This document shows, one piece after another, positions 5,890-6,015 of a stretch of 6,015 nt of DNA. The notes under the pieces are model-generated. The model did not search any database, was not told the origin of the DNA, and saw only the letters and a list, made by a program, of their open reading frames with translations. The stretch's first letter is position 1. Each line of letters starts with the position of its first letter. Source of the DNA: Bacteroidota bacterium (lineage in GTDB: Bacteria; Bacteroidota; Bacteroidia; Chitinophagales; Chitinophagaceae); assembly GCA_947457085.1 (NCBI GenBank), contig CANGUS010000119.1:1-6015 (forward strand), given 5' to 3'. The translations under genes and the position numbers were made by a program.

Positions 5890-6015
5890 CGCAACAAGTT
5901 GTGCAAATTCGAAAATTAAATGATTATTCTAAACTGACTTTGATTTTCCCTCCTTGAGGAGGGATAAAGGGAGGTGATAAAATGCATTAATACCTATAAC
6001 TTATATCTTTTCCTA
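5890..6015. other. Leader region upstream of the barrel-MbnP-cytochrome operon
   Basis: 126 nt at the right edge without a credible reading frame. It should hold the operon's promoter. On the minus strand the best -7-like string is CGAATTTG, ending 15 nt before the ATG; it matches only the TTTG half of TAnnTTTG, so no promoter is called. A GC-rich hairpin lies at 5947-5964. No obvious operator palindrome or riboswitch fold was seen. The gene upstream of the operon is outside the window. Confidence 0.4.
5947..5964. repeat. GC-rich short palindrome with a competing third arm
   Basis: TCCCTCC (5947-5953) pairs perfectly with GGAGGGA (5958-5964) across the 4-nt loop TTGA. A second GGAGG at 5970-5974 could pair with the same CCTCC, so two alternative hairpins are possible. 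The GC content stands out against very AT-rich flanks. It looks like the intergenic palindromic repeats of Flavobacteria, which is recalled rather than searched. It could instead be the terminator of an upstream gene, but no T-run follows on either strand. Confidence 0.55.

Noticed and set aside
5966..5980. Minus-strand ATCACCTCCCTTT resembling the 3' end of 16S rRNA
   Set aside because: Only about eight bases match, with no neighbouring rRNA sequence; it is part of the GC-rich palindrome region.
1..6015. CRISPR arrays, tRNA or rRNA genes, insertion sequences
   Set aside because: No regularly spaced direct repeats, cloverleaf-like segments, transposase frames or terminal inverted repeats were seen on either strand.

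Overview
The window is AT-rich DNA from a member of the Bacteroidota, most likely order Flavobacteriales. A Fluviicola-like (Crocinitomicaceae) source is a guess. The evidence is a protein with a SprB-type repeat and a type IX secretion (T9SS) C-terminal sorting domain, a Reg_prop sensor, lipoproteins with 'CKK' after the lipidated cysteine, and a promoter candidate of the TAnnTTTG type. All five genes recognised lie on the minus strand, so transcription runs from high to low coordinates.

From right to left: positions 5890-6015 are a leader region with a GC-rich hairpin. Positions 5889-3693 hold a tight three-gene operon with gaps of 5 and 2 nt. It encodes a Met/His-rich outer-membrane beta-barrel protein, an MbnP-family lipoprotein and a small monohaem c-type cytochrome lipoprotein. 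A 117-nt gap follows and contains a long imperfect palindrome. Next is a 787-residue secreted beta-propeller protein (3575-1212) with a SprB repeat and a T9SS tail, followed by a clear hairpin terminator. A further AT-rich gap carries a promoter candidate for the last gene, a Reg_prop propeller sensor protein that runs off the left edge after 318 residues.

The operon is the most interesting part. MbnP proteins are copper-binding proteins known from methanobactin loci and elsewhere, where the dihaem enzyme MbnH converts a tryptophan of MbnP to kynurenine. Here MbnP has no MbnH beside it. It sits instead between a barrel with an unusual metal-ligand-rich segment and a monohaem cytochrome. The inference is an envelope copper (or other soft metal) handling and redox module, with the barrel in the outer membrane, MbnP probably on the cell surface and the cytochrome tethered to a membrane. 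Nothing in the window proves the metal or the direction of transport. The propeller protein and the sensor look like separate transcription units with no visible functional link to the operon.
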